A stretch of DNA of 11,104 nucleotides from Candidatus Dormiibacterota bacterium (GCA_955652545.1 CATPCA010000140.1:1-11104), one strand, 5' to 3'; counted from the first letter of the stretch, positions 1 to 7,157 are shown. Notes: generated by a model from the letters alone, not told the origin. Made by a program: numbers and translations.

Positions 1-66
1 GCATCCCGTCTCCCTCCACCTGCCTGGACCTTCCCAAATCCAAGCCTTCCTGATCAAACGCGTCAG

Positions 67-432
67 ATGGAACTACCTTTGAGCGGCGAATGTCAACCCC
101 CTCTGACACGGATACACCTTCTGCTCTACCTGGGTAAGCCATTCCGCCGTCTCGACCTGGGCGGTTCCAGCGCGCCGGACCCCGACCAGATCGAAGCCGC
201 GCACAATGCTGTCGCGCAGCTGCCGGGCATCGAGTCGGTCACAGTCAGAGGACGGTGGATGGGCCGGTCGCTCATCCTCGAGGTGGCGGGGAGCTTGTCG
301 AGAGCGACAAACCTCGCCGAAGCGCAAGAGCGTGCTGGGGAGGTCGAAAGTGCGGTGTTCGCGGCGGTGCATGAGGCTCGTCGCGTGATCTGGATCCCCC
401 GGGCCGTGGATCAGGCAACCGCGCCGCGATGA
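67..432 (+). CDS. orphan ZT_dimer-like (CDF C-terminal domain-like) protein
   Basis: This 121-residue soluble protein has no membrane segment. Residues about 42-111 align almost without gaps to the C-terminal cytoplasmic domain of the CDF transporter encoded just downstream. Shared points are PG[IV] (53-55), RW[MI]G (63-66), EA[QH] (85-87) and the spacing to the final strand near 108. In CDF proteins this domain dimerises and senses metal. Here the three aligned histidines of the neighbour are Arg67, Gln87 and Ile110, so metal binding by those positions is unlikely. The stop overlaps the next start (ATGA, 429-432), which indicates translational coupling. The start is uncertain: ATG 67 has no clear Shine-Dalgarno, the frame is open to the window edge, and codon bias is weak before about 145. 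It may be a regulatory or mixed-dimer partner of the transporter, or a relic of a second CDF gene. The family resemblance is seen directly; the role is inferred. Confidence 0.7.
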   Translation: MELPLSGECQPPLTRIHLLLYLGKPFRRLDLGGSSAPDPDQIEAAHNAVAQLPGIESVTVRGRWMGRSLILEVAGSLSRATNLAEAQERAGEVESAVFAAVHEARRVIWIPRAVDQATAPR

Positions 433-1493
433 CTGCAACGCCGCCCAAGGCGCACGACCACAACCAGGGCGAGCCTGCGCACGACCAGCAGGACCACGAC
501 CATCAACAACGTGGTGGCGTCCCCGGCTGGATGGACTCACTGTTTCGCGCGCACAGCCACGACGCCGCGGACTCGCTGGACTCGGCGCTGGAGTCGAGCG
601 ACCGGGGCATCCGCGCGGTGAAAATCAGCCTGGTCGCGCTCGGCATCACGGCGGCGGTGCAGGCCACCATCGTGCTGCTGAGCGGGTCGGTTGCGCTGCT
701 CGCCGACAGCATCCACAACTTCTCCGACGCCCTGACCGCGATCCCGCTGTGGATCGCGTTCGGGCTGGGTCGACGTGTCGCGTCGCGACGCTACACGTAC
801 GGCTACGGGCGCGCCGAGGACCTTGCCGGCGTCTTCATCGTCGCGATGATCGCCCTGTCATCGATCCTGGCGGGGTACGCCTCGATACTCCGGCTGGTCA
901 GCCCCCACCCGGTCACCCACCTCGGCATCGTCATCGCCGCCGGCCTGATCGGATTCGCCGGCAATGAGTTGGTGGCGATCTTCCGCATCCGCGTCGGTCG
1001 CAGCATCGGCTCGGCGGCGCTGGTCGCCGACGGCCTGCACGCCCGCACCGACGGGCTCACCTCATTGGCCGTCGTCGTCGGCGCACTTGGGGTCGGGGCG
1101 GGATTCCCGCTGGCGGACCCCATCATCGGGCTGCTGATCACGGTCGCCATCCTCTACGTCCTCCGCGGCGCCGCCGCCGACATATACAGGCGGCTGATGG
1201 ACGCTGTCGAGCCCGAGCTCCTGACCACCGCGGAGGCCAGCCTCCGGTCAACGCCGGGCGTCCGCGACGTCGAGGACCTGCGCCTGCGCTGGATCGGTCA
1301 CCGAATCCGCGCTGAGACCGGCATCCTCGTCGACGCCACCCTCGACATCGTTGAGGCCCACGCGATCGCCAACGAGGCTCACCACCGCCTCCTGCATGAC
1401 GTGCCCAAGCTCGACGATGTCACCGTGCATGTCAACCCGAGCAGTGAGGGTCAGGACCACCACTCCCTCACCGCGCACCATCGGCGCCCGTGA
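429..1493 (+). CDS. cation diffusion facilitator (CDF) transporter, probably Zn(II)-type
   Basis: This is a 354-residue inner-membrane cation/proton antiporter of the CDF family, predicted to export Zn(II) or a similar divalent cation. The N-terminus (9-26) is histidine-rich and cytoplasmic. Membrane segments follow between about 64 and 246. The metal site is visible as HNFSD in TM2 (His96, Asp100) and HARTD in TM5 (His204, Asp208). This HD/HD pattern is typical of Zn/Cd members, whereas Mn or Fe members usually carry DD in TM2. The C-terminal ZT_dimer domain (about 265-337) keeps His291, His311 and His334 in the expected places, and the tail has more histidines (344-351). The length is normal with an extended N-terminus. 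It starts on an ATGA overlap with the orphan domain gene, so the two are probably one transcript. The family is secure; the substrate is inferred from motifs. Confidence 0.93.
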   Translation: MTATPPKAHDHNQGEPAHDQQDHDHQQRGGVPGWMDSLFRAHSHDAADSLDSALESSDRGIRAVKISLVALGITAAVQATIVLLSGSVALLADSIHNFSDALTAIPLWIAFGLGRRVASRRYTYGYGRAEDLAGVFIVAMIALSSILAGYASILRLVSPHPVTHLGIVIAAGLIGFAGNELVAIFRIRVGRSIGSAALVADGLHARTDGLTSLAVVVGALGVGAGFPLADPIIGLLITVAILYVLRGAAADIYRRLMDAVEPELLTTAEASLRSTPGVRDVEDLRLRWIGHRIRAETGILVDATLDIVEAHAIANEAHHRLLHDVPKLDDVTVHVNPSSEGQDHHSLTAHHRRP

Positions 1494-1496
1494 CGC

Positions 1497-1530
1497 TGGG
1501 GTGGGCGCGGCCTCTGCCGCTCCCGCCCCA
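1497..1530. terminator. strong GC hairpin between convergent genes
   Basis: The arms TGGGGTGGGC+GCGGC (1497-1511) and GCCGC+TCCCGCCCCA (1516-1530) form a 15-position stem around a CTCT loop, with one G-T wobble and one C-T mismatch. The hairpin begins 4 bases after the CDF stop and ends 6 bases before the stop of the convergent DUF5808 gene. It can therefore serve as a bidirectional terminator. No T-run follows on either side, which is common in high-GC genomes. Confidence 0.7.
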
Positions 1531-1535
1531 CACGG

Positions 1536-1853
1536 CTACGACGAGCGAAGGCGAGCCAGCAGCCCCCCGACGTTCACCGTCCAGCCGACACCAAAGGCGG
1601 TGGGCACCACGATGCGCCGGTCTTCGGAATTCCACACCCGCTGGCGGATGCGGGCTATGGTCGGCCGGCGGAGGTCGTACGGAACGATCCCCGCAATCCT
1701 GCCCTCCCAGGTTCGCTCTCCGGCCGGTTTGGCAAGCTCGGTGAGCAGCGCGGCTCCCCAGAGGACAAGTCCAATGAGCAGTCCGCGTCTGCGCCGGCGG
1801 CGAGAGTGTGGCTTTCTGTTGCCCAGCGTCATGACCTGCTCATCATCGGTCAC
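1536..1853 (-). CDS. DUF5808 domain membrane-anchored protein
   Basis: This is a 105-residue protein. A six-arginine run (18-23) precedes one hydrophobic segment (about 24-40), which suggests a cytoplasmic N-terminus. The C-terminal part contains VWNSEDRRIVVP (73-84) and GVGWTVN (88-94). I recognise this as the DUF5808 signature, a Trp-Asn ... Pro ... Gly-x-Gly-Trp-Thr-x-Asn pattern common in actinobacterial and Firmicutes membrane proteins of unknown function. The start could be GTG 1853 or an internal ATG at 1832-1830; the latter has a weak purine-rich GAGCAGG ahead of it. The gene converges on the CDF gene and diverges from the LPG_synthase_TM-like gene across 97 bp. No function is known for the domain, and the context does not supply one. 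Confidence 0.75.
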   Translation of the reverse strand: MTDDEQVMTLGNRKPHSRRRRRRGLLIGLVLWGAALLTELAKPAGERTWEGRIAGIVPYDLRRPTIARIRQRVWNSEDRRIVVPTAFGVGWTVNVGGLLARLRSS

Positions 1854-1866
1854 GGCGAGGAGTGCT

Positions 1867-1894
1867 CGCCAGCCGCCAGCTCGACCGGCTGGCG
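1867..1894 (-). repeat. tandem CGCCAGC arms with inverted GCTGGCG
   Basis: CGCCAGC occurs twice back to back (1867-1873 and 1874-1880) and is followed by its exact reverse complement GCTGGCG (1888-1894). Either copy can pair with the single inverted arm, so two mutually exclusive 7-bp hairpins are possible. The position falls in the expected 5' leader of the minus-strand DUF5808 gene. A regulatory role is inference only. Confidence 0.35.
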
Positions 1895-1938
1895 CGATAG
1901 TGCAGGCGCGTCGTCAGGAGACCGCAAGGCCCCGTTGA

Positions 1939-1944
1939 TACCCT
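1939..1944 (+). promoter_or_regulatory. -10 box of a leaderless promoter for the 1951 gene
   Basis: TACCCT fits the actinobacterial-type TANNNT -10 consensus and ends exactly 6 bases before the GTG at 1951. Transcription would then begin at the start codon. No Shine-Dalgarno precedes this GTG, which agrees with leaderless translation. No convincing -35 element is seen at the usual distance. The same spacing recurs at 2985 and 8223. Confidence 0.55.
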
Positions 1945-1950
1945 GACCCC

Positions 1951-2988
1951 GTGGCAGCCATCATCGTGCAGGCTCCTCCACTCGGCGCGCCACCGGGTGC
2001 GCGACGGTCATCCGTGGTCCGGCGTTGGGGCTTCCTCGCCGTACGGCTGCTGGTCAGCGCGACCGGGATCTTCCTCGTCGTGCGCAGCGTCGATGTCGGC
2101 GCCGCTCTGCACACTCTCGCGGATGCGAGCCCCTTGTGGTTTATTGCGGCGCTCCTGGCCGCCACCGCCTGGCAGGTCACCGGCTTCGTCCAGTGGTGCC
2201 TGTTCCTGCCGCACGCGGCCGAATTTCGCCGCCGCTGGATGGCACGTCTGTTCCTGCGCTCAACCTTCGTCAGCCTGATCGTCCCGGCTGGGGTCGGCGG
2301 CGACGCGGTGCGCGCTCGGGAGGTCGGGGCGGTCCTTGGCTACGGTCGGGCCCTCGCGGCGATCGCTGCCAGCCGGCTGCTGACGATGGTCGCCGTCGCC
2401 GCCTGGACGCTCGTGGGGTCGTTCTTCCTGCTCGACCTGCTCGGTGACGGGGGGCCGGTGGCGGCGATCCTGGCTCTCCTCGCCATTGCGATCGGCAGTG
2501 TGATCACCCTCCAGTTCGATCGCATCTGGGCCCGGCGCCGGCCGTGGCGACGTCTCACAGATTTCCGCGACCAGCTGCTTGCCGAACTCGCCTCATATCG
2601 GCGTACCTCGTTGCTTGTGCCCGTCTTCGGCGTGGCAGTCCTTTCATGGGGCTTGGACATCGCCAGCCTTGTCCTCTTCACCAAAGCCGTCGGCGCCCAT
2701 GTGCCGTGGGCCCTGCTCGCCGTCGCGCTGCCTGCCTCGGCGGCACTCACGCTGCTGCCCTTCACTGTCAACGGTCTCGGTGTGCGCGAGGGTGCCCTCA
2801 TTGCCCTCCTGGCGAAGGGGGGCGTCTCGCTCGCCAGTGCGACGGCGATGACGGTCTTCGTCGACATCCAGCTGCTGCCGCTGGCGCTGCTCGGCGCCGC
2901 CGCCTGGGTGTTCGGCCCCCAGCAAACGCGAACGCCATGGTCAGCCCTCTCACCTGCCCAGGACGATCGATCTACAGTGGGCACGTGA
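1951..2988 (+). CDS. LPG_synthase_TM / YbhN-family (UPF0104-like) membrane protein
   Basis: This is a 345-residue polytopic inner-membrane protein with hydrophobic segments near 27-45, 62-86, 134-160, 168-188, 222-246, 252-270 and 299-322. Two signatures of the lysylphosphatidylglycerol-synthase transmembrane family are present: GVGGDAVR (114-121), matching the G-x-G-G-D-x-x-R loop, and GLGVREGAL (275-283). The soluble aminoacyl-transferase domain of true MprF is absent, so lipid lysinylation is not supported. Stand-alone members are generally linked to lipid or lipid-linked sugar translocation, but most are uncharacterised. The GTG start is chosen because it sits 6 bases after a TACCCT -10 box and no better upstream start exists. 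Its stop overlaps the next start (GTGA, 2985-2988). Family confidence is high; biochemical role is open. Confidence 0.88.
   Translation: MAAIIVQAPPLGAPPGARRSSVVRRWGFLAVRLLVSATGIFLVVRSVDVGAALHTLADASPLWFIAALLAATAWQVTGFVQWCLFLPHAAEFRRRWMARLFLRSTFVSLIVPAGVGGDAVRAREVGAVLGYGRALAAIAASRLLTMVAVAAWTLVGSFFLLDLLGDGGPVAAILALLAIAIGSVITLQFDRIWARRRPWRRLTDFRDQLLAELASYRRTSLLVPVFGVAVLSWGLDIASLVLFTKAVGAHVPWALLAVALPASAALTLLPFTVNGLGVREGALIALLAKGGVSLASATAMTVFVDIQLLPLALLGAAAWVFGPQQTRTPWSALSPAQDDRSTVGT
2973..2978 (+). promoter_or_regulatory. -10 box of a leaderless promoter for the 2985 gene
   Basis: TACAGT matches TANNNT and lies exactly 6 bases before GTG 2985, still inside the coding sequence of the upstream membrane protein. 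The spacing is identical to that at 1951, which supports an internal promoter giving a leaderless transcript of the small downstream gene. Confidence 0.5.
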
Positions 2989-3260
2989 TCGGGGATCGCG
3001 TGGAGATCGTCATCGACGCCGGCACGGGCAGCGCGCAGACCTTTGAGATCTCTGCGACACGCATGGGCAGGCGCGTCGAGGTCACCACGGCGCGCGGCGT
3101 CGTCGAGGTGGCCGAGCTCACCCGTACCGGGCAACCGGTGCGGGTGGGGCGCTTCATGGCGACAAGGGTGATCGCGGTTGTCGAGCACCCCGCCGCGGAC
3201 ATCAGCGACACCCCGGCTCGGCGCCGCACGCGTGTCGAGCAGGAGGAGACCCTGCTCTGA
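2985..3260 (+). CDS. small conserved-looking hypothetical protein (91 aa)
   Basis: I do not recognise this 91-residue protein. Residues 5-68 read as a series of short alternating beta strands (VEIVIDAG, QTFEISATRMG, VEVTTARGVVEVAEL, TRVIAVVEHP) with a conserved-looking RTGQPVRVGRFMATRV stretch. The tail is charged and probably disordered. It has no signal peptide, membrane segment or cysteine. A longer open frame runs upstream to 2544, but that part is antiparallel to nothing useful and is simply another frame of the membrane-protein gene. The GTG start is fixed by the GTGA overlap with that gene and by the -10 box 6 bases ahead. Possible roles are a small beta-barrel or regulatory protein, but nothing specific can be claimed. 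Confidence 0.72.
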   Translation: MIGDRVEIVIDAGTGSAQTFEISATRMGRRVEVTTARGVVEVAELTRTGQPVRVGRFMATRVIAVVEHPAADISDTPARRRTRVEQEETLL

Positions 3261-3262
3261 CG

Positions 3263-3306
3263 CCGTGGAGTGACCGGATGCATGGAGCGGCACGCCGCAG
3301 TCACGG
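3263..3306. terminator. possible weak hairpin between convergent genes
   Basis: CCGTG..TGAC (3263-3274) can pair, with a 3-base bulge, with GTCACGG (3300-3306). A second small stem GCGG-CACG-CCGC (3287-3298) sits inside. The segment separates the stops of the 91-residue gene (+) and the GH13 gene (-), and overlaps the latter. The structure is modest and unsupported by a T-run. Confidence 0.3.
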
Positions 3307-4941
3307 GACGAATTCCAGGCGGATCCAGCGGTAGCCCCAGCCGTTGAGCTTCAGGTCGCCAAGCTCGAGGTCGCCATAGTCGGCATCGGCGAGTGCCTCG
3401 ACGGGAGCCTCGTACGTGCCCAGCTGATCACCCACGTGCACTGTCCTCCGGTGGTCGTCAAGGTTGTGCAGGAAAAGCATTGCCCCATGCGGCCCTGCGT
3501 AGCGGTGGGCCAGCACGCTCGCGTGGCCAGAGTCGAGCACCTCGCACGAGTTCTCGCCGATCTCCGGGCACTCGCGCAGTGTGCGCAGCACTCGCTCCAT
3601 CCAACTCAAGAGGGAGTCGGGATCGCGACGTTGCGCGCTGACATTGACCTTCTCGGGACTGAACTGGCCGTCATGCACCAGCGGGCGCACCAGTTGTGAC
3701 GGCGGTGCCGTCGAGAAGCCGGCGTTCTCGCCAGACGACCACTGCATCGGCGTGCGGATCGCGTTGCGCTCGGGGAGGTCGAGGTCGTCGCCCATGCCGA
3801 TCTCCTCGCCATAGCGCAGCACCGGCGTTCCCGGGAGGGTGAACTGCAGGCTGTACGCCAGCTCCAGCCGGCGCCGGTCACCGTCCAGCATCGGCGCCAG
3901 CCGGCGGCGGATGCCGCGACCGTAGAGGCGCATGTCGTCATCGGGCGCAAAGACGGCGAAGACTTCCTTCCGCTCGTCGTCGCTGAGCTGGCTGAGATCG
4001 GCCTCGTCATGGTTGCGGATGAACGTCGCCCACTGTGCCGCAGCGGGCAGCCGCGGCGCGGTTCGCAGCGCCCAGGTGATCGGCTCAACCTGGCGGCGGG
4101 CCAGGGCCAGCAGGATCCGGTCATTGAGCCGGAAGTTGAAGAGCATGTGCATTCGGTCGTTGTTCACGGGCGCGCTGGCAACGTACAGGGGCAACTCGTC
4201 GTCGGGAACGTTCGCCTCCGCCAGCACGACCGCGTCACCGCGCCGCCAGGACACCCAATTGCGCATCTCGTTGAGGAATGTGTAGTCGTGCTCGAGATCG
4301 GTGGTGTCCGGCTTGGGGAGCGAGATCACGAAGGGAAGCGCATCCACCCGGAAGCCGGCGATACCGAGGCGGAGCCAGAACCCGATGATCTTGCGGATCT
4401 CCTCCCTGACCTCAGGGTTGCCGTGGTTGAGGTCGGGCTCGAAGTCGTAGAAGCGATGGAAGTACCACGCCTGCGCCTGCTCATCGAAGGTCCAGGTCTC
4501 CGTTTGCACTCCTGGGAACACCATGCCCTGGTAGCGGTCCGATGGCTCGTGATCGCACCAGATATACCAGTCGCGATACGGAGATTTCGGGTCGCTGCGG
4601 GCGGATTGAAACCACGGATGCTCGATCGAGGTGTGGTTGACGGCCAGGTCGAGCAGGACGCGCATCCCACGATCCCCTGCGGCGTCAACGAGATCGACGA
4701 CGTCGCCGAGGGTGCCGAGCTGAGGGTGCACCGCGAAGTAGTCGGTGATGTCGTACCCCTCATCGCGACCCGGAGACGGGTGGATAGGGTTCAGCCACAG
4801 GCAGGTGGCGCCGAAACGGGCGATGTAGTCGAGCCGGCTGAGCAGCCCCCGCAGGTCGCCGACCCCGTCGCCGTTTGAGTCCTGGAAGGCGTCGACCTCC
4901 AGCGAGTAGAGAACCGCTCGCTTGTACCAACGGTCGTGCAT
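3301..4941 (-). CDS. GH13 trehalose synthase-like alpha-glucosyl enzyme
   Basis: This is a 546-residue cytoplasmic glycoside hydrolase family 13 enzyme close to trehalose synthase (TreS, subfamily GH13_16), which isomerises maltose and trehalose. Family marks from the N-terminus are WYKRAVLYSLEVDAF (5-19), DSNGDGVGDLRGL (21-33), HPSPGRDEGYDITDY (54-68) and VNHTSIEHPWF (101-111). The catalytic triad is intact: Asp200 in FRVDAL, Glu242 in LAEAN, and Asp312 in RNHDE. GIRRRLAPML (343-352), GTPVLRYGEEIGMGD (371-385) and RTPMQWS (396-402) follow, then a C-terminal beta domain. There is no signal peptide and no fused maltokinase. Canonical TreS has NHDELTLE where this protein has NHDEADLS, so substrate choice may differ. 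The start at 4941 is chosen from the SD GGAGGT (4950-4945) and from family alignment, although the frame is open to 5217. It is divergent from the debranching enzyme gene. Confidence 0.9.
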   Translation of the reverse strand: MHDRWYKRAVLYSLEVDAFQDSNGDGVGDLRGLLSRLDYIARFGATCLWLNPIHPSPGRDEGYDITDYFAVHPQLGTLGDVVDLVDAAGDRGMRVLLDLAVNHTSIEHPWFQSARSDPKSPYRDWYIWCDHEPSDRYQGMVFPGVQTETWTFDEQAQAWYFHRFYDFEPDLNHGNPEVREEIRKIIGFWLRLGIAGFRVDALPFVISLPKPDTTDLEHDYTFLNEMRNWVSWRRGDAVVLAEANVPDDELPLYVASAPVNNDRMHMLFNFRLNDRILLALARRQVEPITWALRTAPRLPAAAQWATFIRNHDEADLSQLSDDERKEVFAVFAPDDDMRLYGRGIRRRLAPMLDGDRRRLELAYSLQFTLPGTPVLRYGEEIGMGDDLDLPERNAIRTPMQWSSGENAGFSTAPPSQLVRPLVHDGQFSPEKVNVSAQRRDPDSLLSWMERVLRTLRECPEIGENSCEVLDSGHASVLAHRYAGPHGAMLFLHNLDDHRRTVHVGDQLGTYEAPVEALADADYGDLELGDLKLNGWGYRWIRLEFVP

Positions 4942-4944
4942 TGG

Positions 4945-4950
4945 ACCTCC
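4945..4950 (-). promoter_or_regulatory. ribosome binding site deciding the GH13 start
   Basis: On the minus strand GGAGGT stands 3 bases before ATG 4941. It is one of the few strong Shine-Dalgarno sequences in the window. It supports this start over upstream in-frame options that would run into the divergent gene. Confidence 0.65.
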
Positions 4951-5012
4951 GGGATGCGCAAGTGTGCGGCATGACCGCGATGACCATGGTGCCGACTCGT
5001 ACCCCACGGCGA

Positions 5013-5018
5013 TACTCT
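5013..5018 (+). promoter_or_regulatory. -10 box for the debranching enzyme gene
   Basis: TACTCT fits TANNNT and ends 10 bases before GTG 5029. Transcription would start about 4 bases upstream of the start codon, or nearly leaderless. No Shine-Dalgarno is seen before this GTG. It lies in the 87-bp divergent spacer shared with the minus-strand GH13 gene. Confidence 0.45.
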
Positions 5019-5028
5019 GTTCACGGTT

Positions 5029-7074
5029 GTGAGCGAGCCGGCGCGCCCCCCCGTGGTCAGCCGCATCGGTTGGCGCAGCGGCGATCCTCCGGAGGCACTT
5101 GTACACCGCGAGTGGCTGGTCACCAACGGCCTGGGAGGATACGCGTCCGGCACTCTCGCCGGCGTGCTGACGCGGCGTTACCACGGCCTCCTCATCGCGG
5201 CACTCCCCGTCCCGCAAGGCCGCATGGTCATGCTCAGCCGCGTCGACGACGCGGTGGTCATCGAGGACGGAACGGTCTGTCCGCTGTCCGTCAGCGATGC
5301 GTCGGCTGATGCGCCGCCACCGCCCGCGCCGTCACCGCTGAACAGCTTCCGCCTCGACCAGGGGATTCCCGTCTGGACGTTCATCCTGCACGACCAGGTC
5401 CTCGAGAAGCGAGTGGTCATGCCGTACGGTCAGAACACCACGCAGATCATCTACCGCCGCGTCAGCGGGACGGGGGCGCTGCGGCTGCGTCTGAGCCTGG
5501 CCATGCAGGTGCGGCGCCTCGAAGACCCGGTGAGCACGCCGATCGCCGAGCCATACGTCCTGCGATCCACCGAGGACCGCCACGAGATCCGCATCGGCAC
5601 GGGCGTGCGCGCGCTGCGGGTTGGTCTCTTCGGCGGTGAGACGGCCGTCAACCACGGCGCGCACACAGAGCAGCAGTTCTACGCCCTCGAGGCCGCGCGC
5701 GGATACGACTCTGAGGGCGACCTCTGGTCACCCGGTGTCTTCGAGGTCGACTTCGACTCGGCGGGGATGGCCGCGTTGGTCGGGTCGACCGAGCCGTGGG
5801 AGGTGGCACGCGCACTGACGCCGCCGGCCGCGCTGGCGGCGGAGACGCAGCGGCGCAGCGGCCTGCTGACCGTGGCGACACGTGACGCAGGGCACGAGCC
5901 GGCCGCGGAACTGACACTGGCCGCTGACCAGTTCCTGGTCACCCCCGCGGGCAGGGTCGAAGAGGCGGCGCGAGCGCGCGCTGAGGGCGACGAGCCGCGC
6001 ACGGTCATCGCCGGCTATCACTGGTTCACCGACTGGGGTCGCGACACGATGGTCAGTCTCGAAGGTCTCACCCTGGCCACCGGACGGCCGCGGGAGGCAG
6101 CCTGGATCCTGCGCACGTTCGCGCGGTATGTGCGCCACGGGCTCATCCCGAACCTCTTCCCGGAGGGCCGTGCGCACGGGCTGTACCACACCGCCGACGC
6201 CACGCTCTGGTACTTCCACGCACTGCACCGCTACGTGGCCACCACGGGCGACCGGCGCACCCTGGCCGCGATCCTGCCGGTGCTCCACGACATCGTCGCC
6301 TGGCACATGCGCGGCACCGATTTCAACATCGGAGTCGATCCCGCCGACGGCCTTCTGCGACAGGGGCAGGGCGGATACCAGCTGACGTGGATGGACGCCA
6401 AGGTCGGCGACTGGGTGGTGACGCCGCGCCGAGGCAAGGCAGTCGAGATCCAGTCGCTCTGGTACAACGCGCTGCGGTTGCTCGAGACCTGGACCCGCGA
6501 GGTGCAGGGCGATTCGGTGGCGGCGGCCCGGTACGGTGACCTTGCCGGCAGGGCGCAGACGTCCTTCAACGCGCGCTTCTGGTTTTCGGCGGATGCCCAC
6601 CTGTACGACGTGGTCGACGGCGAGGATGGCGCTGACGATGCGAGCTGCCGCCCCAACCAGCTCTTCGCGTTCTCGCTGGAGCACCCGGTCCTGGCCCGCG
6701 AGCGATGGGACGACGTGCTCGGCGTCGTCACCGATCGGCTGCTCACGCCCGCGGGTCTGCGCTCGCTTGCGCCCGGGAGTCCCGGCTACCAGGCTCGCTA
6801 CGACGGGGACCTGCGCGCTCGGGACGCCGCGTACCACCAGGGCACGGTGTGGGGCTGGCTGATCGGGCCGTATATCGACGCCTGGACACGCGTGCATGGC
6901 GATGCGCAGGCAGCTCGTCCACTGCTCGACGGGCTGCTCGCGCACCTCGGCGACGCCGGCATCGGCCAGTTGAGTGAGATCTTCGACGCTGAGCCGCCGT
7001 ACGCGCCACGGGGGTGCATCGCCCAGGCATGGACCGTGGCCGAGGTCCTGCGCTGCCTGGTGAAGACCGCCTGA
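5029..7074 (+). CDS. amylo-alpha-1,6-glucosidase / glycogen debranching enzyme (GH133-like)
   Basis: This 681-residue cytoplasmic enzyme is predicted to hydrolyse the alpha-1,6-linked glucose stub at branch points of glycogen-like glucans. The N-terminal substrate-binding domain (about 20-250) opens with EWLVTNGLGGYASGT (28-42) and TRRYHGLL (48-55), diagnostic of the GDE_N family. The (alpha/alpha)6 catalytic domain (about 300-675) carries GYHWFTDWGRDTM (329-341), EGRAHGLYHTADATLWY (379-395), WMDAKVGDWVVTPR (454-467) with Asp456 a likely catalytic acid, HQGTVWGWLIGPY (603-615), and LSEIFD (648-653) with Glu650 a likely partner followed by RGCIAQAWTVAEVLR (661-675). Length is typical for the bacterial/archaeal single-activity form, which lacks the 4-alpha-glucanotransferase half of eukaryotic enzymes. 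It is followed at 143 bp by an aldose epimerase, and is divergent from the TreS-like gene, so a joint alpha-glucan role is likely. Confidence 0.92.
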   Translation: MSEPARPPVVSRIGWRSGDPPEALVHREWLVTNGLGGYASGTLAGVLTRRYHGLLIAALPVPQGRMVMLSRVDDAVVIEDGTVCPLSVSDASADAPPPPAPSPLNSFRLDQGIPVWTFILHDQVLEKRVVMPYGQNTTQIIYRRVSGTGALRLRLSLAMQVRRLEDPVSTPIAEPYVLRSTEDRHEIRIGTGVRALRVGLFGGETAVNHGAHTEQQFYALEAARGYDSEGDLWSPGVFEVDFDSAGMAALVGSTEPWEVARALTPPAALAAETQRRSGLLTVATRDAGHEPAAELTLAADQFLVTPAGRVEEAARARAEGDEPRTVIAGYHWFTDWGRDTMVSLEGLTLATGRPREAAWILRTFARYVRHGLIPNLFPEGRAHGLYHTADATLWYFHALHRYVATTGDRRTLAAILPVLHDIVAWHMRGTDFNIGVDPADGLLRQGQGGYQLTWMDAKVGDWVVTPRRGKAVEIQSLWYNALRLLETWTREVQGDSVAAARYGDLAGRAQTSFNARFWFSADAHLYDVVDGEDGADDASCRPNQLFAFSLEHPVLARERWDDVLGVVTDRLLTPAGLRSLAPGSPGYQARYDGDLRARDAAYHQGTVWGWLIGPYIDAWTRVHGDAQAARPLLDGLLAHLGDAGIGQLSEIFDAEPPYAPRGCIAQAWTVAEVLRCLVKTA

Positions 7075-7157
7075 CCCCAACCGGTACTGCCTGTGCATCC
7101 TAGATGCTGGCTGCCGAAGGTCAACGCCGAGCCGGCGGTCGCCGCAGGGAGCAGCAG

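Noticed and set aside
1351..1938. 195-residue plus-strand open frame across the CDF 3' end and DUF5808 gene
   Set aside because: It runs through a strong hairpin and two supported genes, and its Ser/Pro/Arg composition is that of a shadow frame.
2544..2984. Upstream part of the open frame containing the 91-residue protein
   Set aside because: It overlaps the membrane protein gene in another frame, has Arg/Pro/Cys-rich composition typical of an off-frame reading, and lacks a start signal.
1951..2988. MprF-type lysyl-phosphatidylglycerol synthase
   Set aside because: Only the transmembrane flippase-like part is present; the aminoacyl-transferase domain is missing.
4009..4878. 289-residue plus-strand open frame
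   Set aside because: It is antisense to the GH13 gene, Val/Glu/Arg-rich low-information sequence, without a recognisable domain.
4942..5217. N-terminal extension of the GH13 enzyme upstream of ATG 4941
   Set aside because: The frame is open but the added residues have no family match, overlap the divergent debranching gene on the other strand, and ignore the strong SD before 4941.
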